Assembly: GCA_021772015.1 (NCBI GenBank)
Contig: JAETNS010000001.1
Coordinates: 124,001 to 188,000, forward strand
Length of the DNA: 64,000 bases
Source: Prevotellaceae bacterium
Lineage (GTDB): Bacteria; Bacteroidota; Bacteroidia; Bacteroidales; Muribaculaceae
Reading direction: 5' to 3'
The notes beneath the pieces were generated by a model that saw nothing but the letters and a program-made list of their open reading frames with translations, did no database searches and was not told where the DNA came from. The translations under genes and the position numbers were made by a program. This document shows, in pieces, positions 9,610-17,405 of the stretch (within the stretch, counting starts at the first letter, position 1; each line of letters begins with the position of its first letter).

Positions 9610-10185
9610 TCAGTCGTTGACAACGAGAGTCAGCACACCTGACGGATCGAAGGCGACGGCCTTGAATACCGGATCGGAGACATCGATGCGATAGCCGGAA
9701 CGGTCACGGTGGACAGCCTCTACGCTTTGCTCGAATCCATTGTGTATCAATAGCTGATAGAGCTTCCCGGGTACGACTGCTTTTAGCAAAGGGGAGGAGA
9801 GCGAATAGCCCTCGGGGGCCTCGGTCTCAATGACATTGCCTTTCGCGTCAAACTCGAATTCTATGCCGTCGGCGAGCTGTATTTCAAATTCACCCGAAGT
9901 GAATTTCTTCTCGCATTTTACCACGGCGTGTCCGTCGCAATGCTTTTCGAGAAACTTGCGTGCTTTGGAAGGTAACGCGGCGTAGTCGACGGAGCCGGCG
10001 ACAACCGGGCCGACTCCTGTAAAGCCTTCAGGTATATCGGGCATTGCATTACGCTGCTGTTCATATTTATAGCCATCGCTTTTTGGCGCTTCTTCTCCTC
10101 TAATTGTCTGCGCTGCGCAGAATCCTGCGAATATGAATGACAGGACGAGGGCGACAATGCTGTGTGACAAGTGTTTCGTTTTCAT
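9610..10185 (-). CDS. Secreted PepSY-like domain protein
   Basis: A 191-residue protein with a Sec signal peptide (about 1-25, ending FCAAQ). The mature part contains a PepSY-like module of the Bacteroidetes type: LPSKARKFLEKHC, then KKFTSGEFEIQLADG and IEFEFDAKGNVIE (about 72-123), followed by a second, more divergent copy (about 130-190). Such proteins are small periplasmic beta-lactamase-inhibitor-like folds of unknown role, often stress-induced. The gene stands alone. The closest promoter-like sequence is TACATTTC, about 60 nt upstream on the minus strand, which is not convincing. The 249 bp between it and yhcC is G-rich on the plus strand and holds nothing I recognise. Confidence 0.75.
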   Translation of the reverse strand: MKTKHLSHSIVALVLSFIFAGFCAAQTIRGEEAPKSDGYKYEQQRNAMPDIPEGFTGVGPVVAGSVDYAALPSKARKFLEKHCDGHAVVKCEKKFTSGEFEIQLADGIEFEFDAKGNVIETEAPEGYSLSSPLLKAVVPGKLYQLLIHNGFEQSVEAVHRDRSGYRIDVSDPVFKAVAFDPSGVLTLVVND

Positions 10186-10434
10186 AACCTCTTATATTTA
10201 GGGGTTCGACATCCCTTTTAGTATTGAAACAGAAATGTAACACCAAAAGTTCGCGGCTATACGGGGAGAGGAGGTTGTTTTTGGATGAGAGGGGGGGGAG
10301 AAATGAGGGGGAAAGAAGAGTTAATAGATGAGGATCGGGGATATCCCTCGCTTTGCTCGGGCACCGGACTTTGATAATGGCTTATTTGATAATAACTTTG
10401 GGAGGAGTTGGAGGCGCGATTGGAGGAGATGATG

Positions 10435-11343
10435 TCAGGAATGGGCCAGTAGGTTGTGGAGAAGGTTGACAAACTGGTAGTTCTTGAGACCCCAGCGGGG
10501 AGCGAGAAGGAGTTCGTCGGGGGATTGGGATGTGAATCGTTCGATGGCGGTATGTGGAGACAGTTTGTTCATTATGGAGATTATCTCGCGGCAAAGGGGC
10601 AGGTATGATTCGGGTGTGAAAAGGTCGAAGTGACAGCCTGATTCCCATTCGCGGGCCAGAGCGGAGCCTTTGATGATCTGGAGCTGATGGAATTTGACTG
10701 TATCGGGATGCAGCAGGGTGGTTTTCTCGACAGTCTCCATCATCATGTCATGATCCTCTCCGGGGAGTCCCATTATGAGGTGCAATCCTACCGGCAATCC
10801 GGCGTGTTGGAGTTGGGTAGTCGCGTCGACGGTCGCCTGCCATGTATGACACCGGTTTACCCTGCGGAGGGTTTCGTCATGACTGCTTTCCGCGCCGATC
10901 TCGATCATTATCCATCGCCCTTCATGACGGCGTTTTGCAAGCGCGTCGATGAGCGTGTCCGGCAGGCAGTCGGGCCGAGTGCCGATCACAATGCCGTCGA
11001 TACCCTCTGTGTCAAGGGCTTCATCGTATAGAGACAGGAGGCGCGACAGATCTCCGTGGGTGTTGGTGTAACTCTGGAAGTAAGCAAGGTAGCGCATCTT
11101 CGGATATTTGCGTCGGAAGAAGTGCTTGCTTTCCTCGATCTGGAGAGAGAGGGGCGTCAGGTTACGTCCTGAGTGGCTGCCGGGAGAAAAAGAGTTGTTG
11201 TTGCAATAGGCGCAACCGCCTGTCGACAGGGTCCCGTCACGGTTGGGGCAGCTGAATCCGGCATCCACGGTCAGTTTCTGCATTTTCCGGTCCGGGAAAT
11301 GCTCTGCAAGGAAATCTGCGTAATCCCTGTAAAAACGTCCCAT
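10435..11343 (-). CDS. Radical SAM protein, YhcC family (TIGR01212)
   Basis: A 302-residue radical S-adenosylmethionine protein. The N-terminus carries the family signature: MQKLTVDAGFSCPNRDG followed by GGCAYC, giving the three cysteines for the 4Fe-4S cluster in the spaced form used by YhcC/YtqA proteins. Later blocks include YFQSYTNTH and GTRPDC. The biochemical role of the family has not been established as far as I know; a link to tRNA or cofactor modification has been suggested. It lies 9 bp after aroC on the same strand and is the last gene of the ybaK-aroC-yhcC run. Confidence 0.88.
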   Translation of the reverse strand: MGRFYRDYADFLAEHFPDRKMQKLTVDAGFSCPNRDGTLSTGGCAYCNNNSFSPGSHSGRNLTPLSLQIEESKHFFRRKYPKMRYLAYFQSYTNTHGDLSRLLSLYDEALDTEGIDGIVIGTRPDCLPDTLIDALAKRRHEGRWIMIEIGAESSHDETLRRVNRCHTWQATVDATTQLQHAGLPVGLHLIMGLPGEDHDMMMETVEKTTLLHPDTVKFHQLQIIKGSALAREWESGCHFDLFTPESYLPLCREIISIMNKLSPHTAIERFTSQSPDELLLAPRWGLKNYQFVNLLHNLLAHS

Positions 11344-11352
11344 AGGAGCTGC

Positions 11353-12405
11353 TTATCTGTCAGAAAAGATGTTTTTTGCCGAAAGATCCATCATACAGGC
11401 ATCCAGTAGCACTATCGCGGTCATAGCCTTGATCACTTCCGCGCCGCGTATTGCGATGCATGGATCATGTCGGCCTGAAGTTTTGACCTCGGTTTGATGG
11501 CCGTTGGCATCGATTGTGTTCAGGGGGATGGCAATGGATGGTGTCGGCTTGAACCCTACTCTGAACAGGATCTCCTGGCCGGTAGAGATCCCTCCGAGGA
11601 TCCCTCCACAATGGTTGGAAAGGAAACCGTCGGATGACATCCGGTCGGCAGCCTCACTCCCTTTCATGCCGCATAGGGCGAATCCATCGCCATATTCGAA
11701 TCCATGCACTCCTCCGATTGAGAGCATCGCCGAGGCGAGCATCTGTTGCAGTTTGCCGAAAACAGGTTCACCGATTCCAGCCGGAAGACCGTGGATGGAG
11801 CATGTCACGGTCGCGCCGACAGAGTCGCACGCGTTTTTTGTCTCTTCAAGTATCTTGTTGAAATCATGGGTATCCGGGCAACCTCCGAGTTCGGATACAG
11901 CGGCATGGACGGTTATGCCGCGAGTAGCAAGCAGCTGTGACGCGAATGATCCGGCAACGACCCTCGCGACGGTCTCCCGGCCGGAGCTGCGCCCACCTCC
12001 ACGCCAGTCACGAAGTCCGTATTTGCGGTCATATGTGAAGTCTGCATGATTGGGCCGATATACCTCGCGCAAATGATCATAGGCACTCGATCTTGCGTCA
12101 GTGTTCGGTATCATGAATCCTACGGGGGTACCCAAGGTTATCGCCGTGTCCTTGTCAGGGCTGAAAGGGATCGGTTCTCCGCATTCGTCCAATGACATGA
12201 GCCCCGACAGGATCTGCAATCGGTCAGATTCCTGACGTGGCGAGACACCATGTCCTGTTCCGGGTCGTCTGCGGTCGAGGGCGTTTTGAATTTCTGAGAT
12301 GGAGATATGGAAGCCTGCGGGCAATCCGTCGATAACGCCGCCGACAGCAGGGCCGTGAGACTCACCGAATGTTGTCAGGCGGAATATGTTGCCGAATGTG
12401 TTCAT
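11353..12405 (-). CDS. aroC: Chorismate synthase
   Basis: AroC makes chorismate from 5-enolpyruvylshikimate-3-phosphate, the last step of the shikimate pathway, using reduced FMN. At 350 residues it has the normal length. Diagnostic blocks are FGESHGPAVGGVIDG near the N-terminus, the RRPGTGH phosphate-binding loop, RDWRGGGRSSGRETVARV, and GGILGGISTGQ in the C-terminal half. It sits 21 bp after ybaK and 9 bp before yhcC on the same strand, so these three are likely one operon. No start ambiguity: MNTFGNIFRLTTFGES is the standard N-terminus. Confidence 0.97.
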   Translation of the reverse strand: MNTFGNIFRLTTFGESHGPAVGGVIDGLPAGFHISISEIQNALDRRRPGTGHGVSPRQESDRLQILSGLMSLDECGEPIPFSPDKDTAITLGTPVGFMIPNTDARSSAYDHLREVYRPNHADFTYDRKYGLRDWRGGGRSSGRETVARVVAGSFASQLLATRGITVHAAVSELGGCPDTHDFNKILEETKNACDSVGATVTCSIHGLPAGIGEPVFGKLQQMLASAMLSIGGVHGFEYGDGFALCGMKGSEAADRMSSDGFLSNHCGGILGGISTGQEILFRVGFKPTPSIAIPLNTIDANGHQTEVKTSGRHDPCIAIRGAEVIKAMTAIVLLDACMMDLSAKNIFSDR

Positions 12406-12426
12406 TGCATGGATGGCGAGACTGGA

Positions 12427-12942
12427 TTAATCCTTGATGATGTCGGCAACTTCCCCTTTGACAAAGCCTATAAGGTCAGAAGGTGAAAGTTCCAGCTGTA
12501 GACCACGCTGCCCCGCGCTGACGAATATCATGTCGAAATCCAAGGCGGTAGTGTGGAAAAACACAGGGAATGGCTTTTTCATTCCAATGGCAGTACACCC
12601 CCCTCTGATATATCCGGTCAGGGGGAGAAGTTCTTTCATCGGGATCATCTCGGCTTTTTTCATACCGGCCGCTCTGGCGGCTTTTTTAAGGTCGACTTCC
12701 GCCGCCCCGGGAACAACGCAGACAAAATATCCGCCACCGCCGGTGCGCTCGCCGTGCAATACGAGGGTTTTAAAGACTGTGGCCGGATCTTCTCCAAGGG
12801 TAGCCGCCACATGGGTTGCCGAGAGATCATTCTCGTCAACCTCATATGGCACAAGCCTGTAAGTTATCCCGGCTTTGTCAAGCAGCCTTGCGGCATTTGT
12901 CTTTTCCGGTTCGTCGGACTGGTTTTTGGATTTCTTGCTCAT
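12427..12942 (-). CDS. ybaK: Cys-tRNA(Pro)/Cys-tRNA(Cys) deacylase YbaK
   Basis: YbaK hydrolyses cysteine wrongly attached to tRNA-Pro. The protein (171 residues from the chosen start) has the YbaK/EbsC fold with the conserved blocks TYRLVPYE, VFKTLVLHG, FVCVVPG and a GYIRGGCTAIGMKK motif containing the catalytic-site glycines and lysine. The open frame extends six codons further to a TTG at 12960, but those codons overlap the promoter -7 box TACCTTTG, so the ATG at 12942 is chosen. This leaves an mRNA leader of only a few nucleotides. It heads the ybaK-aroC-yhcC run. Confidence 0.93.
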   Translation of the reverse strand: MSKKSKNQSDEPEKTNAARLLDKAGITYRLVPYEVDENDLSATHVAATLGEDPATVFKTLVLHGERTGGGGYFVCVVPGAAEVDLKKAARAAGMKKAEMIPMKELLPLTGYIRGGCTAIGMKKPFPVFFHTTALDFDMIFVSAGQRGLQLELSPSDLIGFVKGEVADIIKD

Positions 12943-12948
12943 GTCCTG

Positions 12949-12980
12949 CAAAGGTAGCAATTTTGAGCGAGATAAGGAAA
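12949..12980 (-). promoter_or_regulatory. Promoter of ybaK-aroC-yhcC
   Basis: Minus-strand -7 box TACCTTTG at 12949-12956 with TTTC (three of four bases of the -33 TTTG) at 12977-12980, spacing 20 bp. The -7 box ends 6 nt before the ybaK ATG, so the transcript should begin at or next to the start codon. The promoter lies just upstream of the tpx stop codon. Confidence 0.7.
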
Positions 12981-12984
12981 CCTG

Positions 12985-13494
12985 TCAATCCTGTCCTTTC
13001 AGTACCGCGATCGCTGCGTCGTAGTCAGGTTCGTGGGTGATCTCCTCGACAAGTTCGGAGTAGATGATGTCGCGGTTTTCATCGAGGATTATGACTGCGC
13101 GGGCGAGCAGTCCGGCCAAAGGTCCGTCAACGATTTCAAGGCCGTATTTCTCGGCAAACATAGGTGAGCGGAAAGCGGATGCGGGTGTCACATCCTTGAT
13201 GCCATTGGCGGTGCAGAACCGTCCTGCGGCAAACGGGAGGTCCATCGAGACGCAAAGGACAGTGGTGTTCTCAAGTTTGGCCGCTTCCTGGTTGAAACGG
13301 CGGACGGATGCGGCACAGACTTCAGTGTCGAGACTCGGGAATATGTTGAGCACGACGCGTCGTCCGCGCAGGTCGGCGCATTGTATTTCCTTTAGTTCCG
13401 GGGTCACGAAGTTGAAGCAGGGAGCTTTCTCTCCCGCGCGGGGCATTGTCCCGTAGGTATGGCAAGGTGTGCCTTTGAAATATATGGTCTCCAT
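12985..13494 (-). CDS. tpx: Thiol peroxidase (atypical 2-Cys peroxiredoxin)
   Basis: Tpx reduces hydrogen peroxide and alkyl peroxides with electrons from thioredoxin. The 169-residue protein keeps the diagnostic peroxidatic site PSLDTEVCAASVR with Cys60 and the resolving Cys94 in GRFC, almost the same numbering as E. coli Tpx (61 and 95). The N-terminus METIYFKGTPCHTYG is typical of the family, although Cys11 is an extra cysteine. An AT-rich stretch with repeated TATAAATA lies directly upstream, but no consensus -7 box is seen there. The gene precedes ybaK on the same strand; the ybaK promoter separates them. Confidence 0.96.
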   Translation of the reverse strand: METIYFKGTPCHTYGTMPRAGEKAPCFNFVTPELKEIQCADLRGRRVVLNIFPSLDTEVCAASVRRFNQEAAKLENTTVLCVSMDLPFAAGRFCTANGIKDVTPASAFRSPMFAEKYGLEIVDGPLAGLLARAVIILDENRDIIYSELVEEITHEPDYDAAIAVLKGQD

Positions 13495-13605
13495 AATATA
13501 AATATAAATATTTGGTTATAAGTAACTGTTCGAAATTTTTCTCTGTCCGGGACTAAGCACAATGGGCTGTCCTACGATAATTAAACAGATTGGGGGAGGT
13601 GTGGT

Positions 13606-14796
13606 TCATTTCAGGAGGGCGGCTCCCTGTAGGAGGTCTTCTTCAAGTGAGGATCCTGTCCCGAGGATGACATCGGCGACAGTGCCGGATGTGTTGCAAA
13701 GGATGATCGTGGGGAATGCGTTGATGCCGCAGTCACGTATGAACGGAGTCGCGGAAGTCAGCAGTTCCTCTCCAGGGCGTTGCCTTCCGGTCAGTGATTC
13801 GATCTTATCGGCGTTGTTTGAATTGAATATCAGTAGCAGCCCTGTCTGTCGCGGAAGTTTATCTGTCACTTGGCGCAGCGTCGCGATCGTGGCCTCCGCT
13901 GAAATGACTTCGGGATCGATCACGGCGATTATTGTCGGGGAATGGAACGGGGCATTCTTCTGATAAAGATAGCGTTGGCGTGTCAATGTGGGAAGAGCGA
14001 ATCCCGGCAGAGGAAGTCCCCGCAGATTCTCGACAGAATAATTGCTTACCCGGTATTTCTCGAATACTTCCGGGTAGCGTGCCATAAGTCTCTCCTCCGA
14101 GCTGACGGCCTCGATGGCAGGCGATGCGTCGTATGTATATACCGCATTTACCTCTTGCTCGCCGAGCAGTCCGGGATTATACAGCACCGACAATTTGACC
14201 GGATTGCCGGTCTGCTGATCAATGGCGAGTTCCCATTGCTGGCTCTCTATGCCGTTGATGTGGCGTGTGGCCTTTATGATGTCAGAATTGTGTCCCTCTG
14301 TACTTCCTGTATGAAGTGTGACGGTGTAAGTCGAGTCATTGGCTATCTCACGCAGCTGTGACGCGAGACTGAAAGGGAGAAGATTGACAAACTGTCCGTT
14401 GCGTTGTATGCCGCCCGCTGATGTCCGGAATGGTATGGAGTCCCATTGGAAATGGTTCTCCTGCAGCCTGTGGTCGCGATAGCGGTAATGGTGGCCGTCG
14501 AAATATGCCGTGAATCCTTCCGATTTGCCTGATTCGAGGGGCAATTCCCAGTCAATGATGTAGTCCCGCCCTAAAAGTGGATCGGAGGAATTGTCGGAGG
14601 TGGCGACGCGGAGAGTGTAAACCACATCATCATCCGCCATAGGGAGCGCCACTGAATAGTCTATGGTTGCGGAATAAGGGGAAATACGGTCAAGCCGTTC
14701 CGCCATTGACAAAATACTGGAGCCTGCCTCCCCGTACATCTCGCCGGGGAGACAGAGCACCGCTATCACCATTAAAATTCCAAATTTCCCTTTCAT
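13606..14796 (-). CDS. Periplasmic protein: LolA-like N-terminal part plus thioredoxin fold without CXXC
   Basis: A 396-residue protein with a signal peptide (about 1-22). The N-terminal two thirds look like an outer-membrane-lipoprotein-sorting (LolA/DUF-type) beta sheet: SPYSATIDYSV, TAYFDGHHYRYRD, WELAIDQQTGNPVKLSVLY. The C-terminal 130 residues follow the thioredoxin/TlpA order: LPLPGFALPTL, an SPTIIAVIDPEVISAEATI segment where the WCxxC redox site would be, and the cis-Pro strand NAFPTIILC. No CXXC is present, so disulfide exchange is unlikely. Both domain calls are by eye. A TACCTTTA sequence ends 6 nt before the start codon (14803-14810, minus strand) and may be a weak -7 box. pgpA lies upstream on the same strand, 106 bp away. 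Confidence 0.7.
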   Translation of the reverse strand: MKGKFGILMVIAVLCLPGEMYGEAGSSILSMAERLDRISPYSATIDYSVALPMADDDVVYTLRVATSDNSSDPLLGRDYIIDWELPLESGKSEGFTAYFDGHHYRYRDHRLQENHFQWDSIPFRTSAGGIQRNGQFVNLLPFSLASQLREIANDSTYTVTLHTGSTEGHNSDIIKATRHINGIESQQWELAIDQQTGNPVKLSVLYNPGLLGEQEVNAVYTYDASPAIEAVSSEERLMARYPEVFEKYRVSNYSVENLRGLPLPGFALPTLTRQRYLYQKNAPFHSPTIIAVIDPEVISAEATIATLRQVTDKLPRQTGLLLIFNSNNADKIESLTGRQRPGEELLTSATPFIRDCGINAFPTIILCNTSGTVADVILGTGSSLEEDLLQGAALLK

Positions 14797-14902
14797 GAAT
14801 AAAGGTAGTAGAAACGTGTTTGCCGACAGAGACTGTCTTTGCTCCGCCTGACATAATTCAAACGCTCCTTTTCATGGATTGGTTCATTGTCAAGGAGAAA
14901 AA

Positions 14903-15436
14903 TCAGAGAATGCCTGAAAGGTTGCCTGTAAGCACGTAACGCAAGACAAGGGTCAGCACCAAGGCATAAACCCCGGCGAGGACATCGTCGAGCATCACCC
15001 CCCACCCGTTGGGCACCTTCTCGAGTTTGCGGCATAGAGGAGTCTTCATAATGTCTATTACGCGGAACATCGCGAAGCCGAAGAATCCGAGTATGGCGGT
15101 CTGGAGGTGATTGCCGGCCACACCCGCGACAAGGCATGGAATCCAGGTCCCGACAAATTCATCTATCACCACTGTGCGCGGATCCTCTCCCCAGTACCGT
15201 TCCATGACTTTGGAGGTCCACGCGCCGACAATTGTGGTCAATACCACCAATGCCGCTGTTATCCAGAACAATGATGTCACTCCCACGGCGAATGACAGCC
15301 CGTACCAGATCAATAGTCCCAGAAAGGCTCCGGCAGTCCCCGGCGCGCCGGGACAGAAACCTGTGCCGAGTCCCGTAGACAGTATGACATGAAACCAGGG
15401 TGCTTCTCCGAGTGGATGATTGTTATTATCGCTCAT
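14903..15436 (-). CDS. pgpA: Phosphatidylglycerophosphatase A
   Basis: PgpA removes phosphate from phosphatidylglycerol phosphate at the inner membrane to make phosphatidylglycerol. The protein (about 177 residues) has the family blocks GTGFCPGAPGTAGA, VVIDEFVGTW and FAMFRVIDIMKTPLC, which carry the metal-binding acidic residues, and four hydrophobic helices. I choose the ATG at 15436 (MSDNNN); a second ATG six codons upstream at 15454 is equally open. The gene is divergent from the small ORF at 15518. Phosphatidylglycerol is also the lipid donor for lipoprotein diacylglyceryl transfer, so it relates loosely to lnb. Confidence 0.94.
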   Translation of the reverse strand: MSDNNNHPLGEAPWFHVILSTGLGTGFCPGAPGTAGAFLGLLIWYGLSFAVGVTSLFWITAALVVLTTIVGAWTSKVMERYWGEDPRTVVIDEFVGTWIPCLVAGVAGNHLQTAILGFFGFAMFRVIDIMKTPLCRKLEKVPNGWGVMLDDVLAGVYALVLTLVLRYVLTGNLSGIL

Positions 15437-15485
15437 TTTAGTATAGGTTAACATGGGTGGGTCATATAATTGCCCCTGTGTGGTC

Positions 15486-15493
15486 TAACTTTG
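15486..15493 (+). promoter_or_regulatory. -7 promoter box for the 89-residue ORF
   Basis: TAACTTTG, exact consensus, 24 nt upstream of the ATG at 15518. No good -33 TTTG at the standard spacing (ATTG at 16 bp). It supports the small ORF as a real gene. Confidence 0.65.
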
Positions 15494-15517
15494 CAGTATA
15501 AATCAAAAAGATAAGTT

Positions 15518-15787
15518 ATGAACAATTCTTTCTCCGTTAAAAATTCAGATGTTGTCTTCGTGAATGTGATGGCCATCGGCCGTCAGGTGATGACAGTGAC
15601 ACTTTCAGGCAATAGCTCTGTCGAGGAGCTGATGGAAAATGTCAAAGTTCGTCTTTCAGGACTTGACGGACTGCTGACCGTCAATTTGCGCAACAGTTCG
15701 CAAGGAACAGCCGCTAAACGTGTGTTACGGCTGCGCAGACCTTCCGCCGGGATGTTAAGGGCGCATATGAAGGGGTATGCAGCGTGA
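15518..15787 (+). CDS. Small basic protein of unknown function
   Basis: An 89-residue protein that I do not recognise. Visible features: a beta-rich first half (VVFVNVMAIGRQVMTVTL), a helix (SVEELMENVKVRLSG), a second short strand and a very basic C-terminus (KRVLRLRRPS, then RAHMKGYAA). The composition suggests a compact alpha/beta domain with a basic tail that could bind nucleic acid; that is speculation. A consensus -7 box 24 nt upstream and a good ATG favour a real gene. Its last 33 nt run antisense to the end of the phytase-like gene, so the two converge with overlapping 3' ends. Confidence 0.65.
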   Translation: MNNSFSVKNSDVVFVNVMAIGRQVMTVTLSGNSSVEELMENVKVRLSGLDGLLTVNLRNSSQGTAAKRVLRLRRPSAGMLRAHMKGYAA

Positions 15788-17017
15788 CAGGTATTCCCTG
15801 GCATCCTCCCAAGGGGTATAGATGCTGTCTGAGCCGGGCAGAAGCGGTATCGGGCGTTCGTTGAGGTCGAACCTGACATAGATGTGCCCTGACTTTGACT
15901 TTGCCATGACCATCTGGAGATTGGCAGCCATCGGGACAACATGGAAGTCTTTCCAGTGCAGGGCCACTGTGTCAAAATAATTTGTCAGATAATAACATCC
16001 GTCAAGGCGCATAAGAGACAATAATGGCATAAGGGTCTCGGCGTGGCCGAAACGCAGTATTACCTTATAATCCTGTTTCCCTTCCAGTGCATTCTCCGCA
16101 GTGGTCAGCAGATCGGCCAGCAATGGAGCGGCGATCTCCGCCGGAAGAGTGGAGAGAGTGGTAGCGGTCCGTTCGAGGTAATGGCCCAGGTTGGTGCAAC
16201 TCCATGCCCGGTTGGCTTCAGGCAGGGTGAAGTACTTCTCCATTTGTGGGGGGAGTCCCATCGCGGGCAATCCCTGCAGGAGTTTGAACATGTGATAAGT
16301 CACGTCACGGGCAGCTTCAGATGTCATCTGCCGGGCATATTCCCCTTTGAAGAGCTTGCGTCCGGGCGCGGTCGGCATAATGGTCTCATATTGCATGTTA
16401 TATGCCTCTTTCCAGCTGCCTGACCTCATCCATTCGATAAAATCCTCATCAATGTCAAACGGGCGCATCAAGGGTGAGTTCTGACGGCCCGAAGAGGTGA
16501 ATATCTCTATATGGTTATTGAGACGGTCGAGCTGGTGGGTGAACTCATACATGCTCATAACGCATCGGGGTGAATAGGAGCTTATGGCCAAAATCCGGGT
16601 GTCGTTGAACAGCAGGCCGTATCTGCGGAACATTCTCGACGCTATGCCTCGTTGCTCGGCCATTCCAAGTGAGTCAAGCGCGCCCCAGCGGTTGCGGGAT
16701 TTTTCGCTGACGAACCGAGTCAGGGCGAGCATTTCTTTTCCGGCAGGAGTGAGCGCTCCGGCCGAATCGGCGGATGCCAGCTCTTTGATAAGTCTCGAGA
16801 CATTCTGCGGGGATGACGGAAAGCGCGCGCCATGCCGTCCCACATGGTTGACGAAGATAGCTGTCAGCGAGTCGGGCAACTCATATGTCTCCGTCGGGAT
16901 AGGGTATGGCATCGCCGAACCTTCACATTCTGCGAAAGTATAGGCTGTTTCCGTAGGGTCGGCTCCGCGCAGGCAGAAGACGCAAAGCAACGTCATTATT
17001 ATCGTAAGGCTCCTCAT
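15755..17017 (-). CDS. Secreted histidine-type phosphatase, Minpp/phytase-like (HAE class)
   Basis: A 420-residue protein with a Sec signal peptide (about 1-19). The histidine phosphatase clade-2 signature is present as FVNHVGRHGARFPSS near residue 60, giving the nucleophilic His and the phosphate-binding Arg residues. The C-terminal proton-donor motif reads FGHAETLMPL, i.e. HAE rather than HD; HAE is the form used by multiple inositol polyphosphate phosphatases, including the secreted Bacteroides Minpp. Substrate is likely inositol phosphate (phytate) or another phosphomonoester in the periplasm or outside. Transcribed leftward, alone; the divergent TPR gene starts 76 bp away. Confidence 0.87.
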   Translation of the reverse strand: MRSLTIIMTLLCVFCLRGADPTETAYTFAECEGSAMPYPIPTETYELPDSLTAIFVNHVGRHGARFPSSPQNVSRLIKELASADSAGALTPAGKEMLALTRFVSEKSRNRWGALDSLGMAEQRGIASRMFRRYGLLFNDTRILAISSYSPRCVMSMYEFTHQLDRLNNHIEIFTSSGRQNSPLMRPFDIDEDFIEWMRSGSWKEAYNMQYETIMPTAPGRKLFKGEYARQMTSEAARDVTYHMFKLLQGLPAMGLPPQMEKYFTLPEANRAWSCTNLGHYLERTATTLSTLPAEIAAPLLADLLTTAENALEGKQDYKVILRFGHAETLMPLLSLMRLDGCYYLTNYFDTVALHWKDFHVVPMAANLQMVMAKSKSGHIYVRFDLNERPIPLLPGSDSIYTPWEDAREYLSRCIPLHMRP

Positions 17018-17037
17018 TGTTTTCTGGTTTAATTTCG

Positions 17038-17045
17038 TATCTTTG
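17038..17045 (+). promoter_or_regulatory. -7 promoter box for the small TPR gene
   Basis: TATCTTTG, exact match to TAnnTTTG, 48 nt upstream of the ATG at 17094. ATTG lies 18 bp upstream as a possible -33. Confidence 0.6.
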
Positions 17046-17093
17046 CGGATAAGGATATCGATTCGTCCAATATAGCCACGAAAATACGAATTT

Positions 17094-17375
17094 ATGTTGA
17101 CACCTCAAAATATTAAACAAACAATCGCCGGAAAAGGGCCGGAAGAGCAGTTGTTGATCATAGACGACCTGATGAGTTCCGTTCATGATGACAAGGAGAG
17201 GGGATTTTTGTGGGCCGAGAAAGGGAAACTGCTGTGGAAGTCAGACCGACGTGCCGAAGCGATCTCTGCGTATGAGAAAGGCGCGCGGCTTGATCCTGAC
17301 GGCCCGGCGGCGTTGTTGCTGGCTCATTCGAGATCCATCATGGATTTTTTCAATCCCGATCTGTTGAATCCCTGA
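17094..17375 (+). CDS. Small TPR-like protein
   Basis: A 93-residue cytoplasmic protein. The segment GFLWAEKGKLLWKSDRRAEAISAYEKGARLDPDGPA is one clear tetratricopeptide-type helix pair, preceded by a helix (EEQLLIIDDLMSSV) and ended by the tail IMDFFNPDLLNP. From memory, short TPR proteins ending in a DF(Y/F)N-DL-NP motif are common in Bacteroidales and have no assigned role. It probably mediates a protein contact. The gene is monocistronic with its own -7 box and converges on murF-alr with a 30-bp gap. Confidence 0.75.
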   Translation: MLTPQNIKQTIAGKGPEEQLLIIDDLMSSVHDDKERGFLWAEKGKLLWKSDRRAEAISAYEKGARLDPDGPAALLLAHSRSIMDFFNPDLLNP

Positions 17376-17405
17376 AGCCGGCAGCCGGGGAAAATATGCA
17401 GGATG

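Noticed and set aside
17375-17390. 15-nt sequence GAAGCCGGCAGCCGG also found near 34004
   Set aside because: In 64 kb about two chance 15-mer pairs are expected, and neither copy has flanking similarity.
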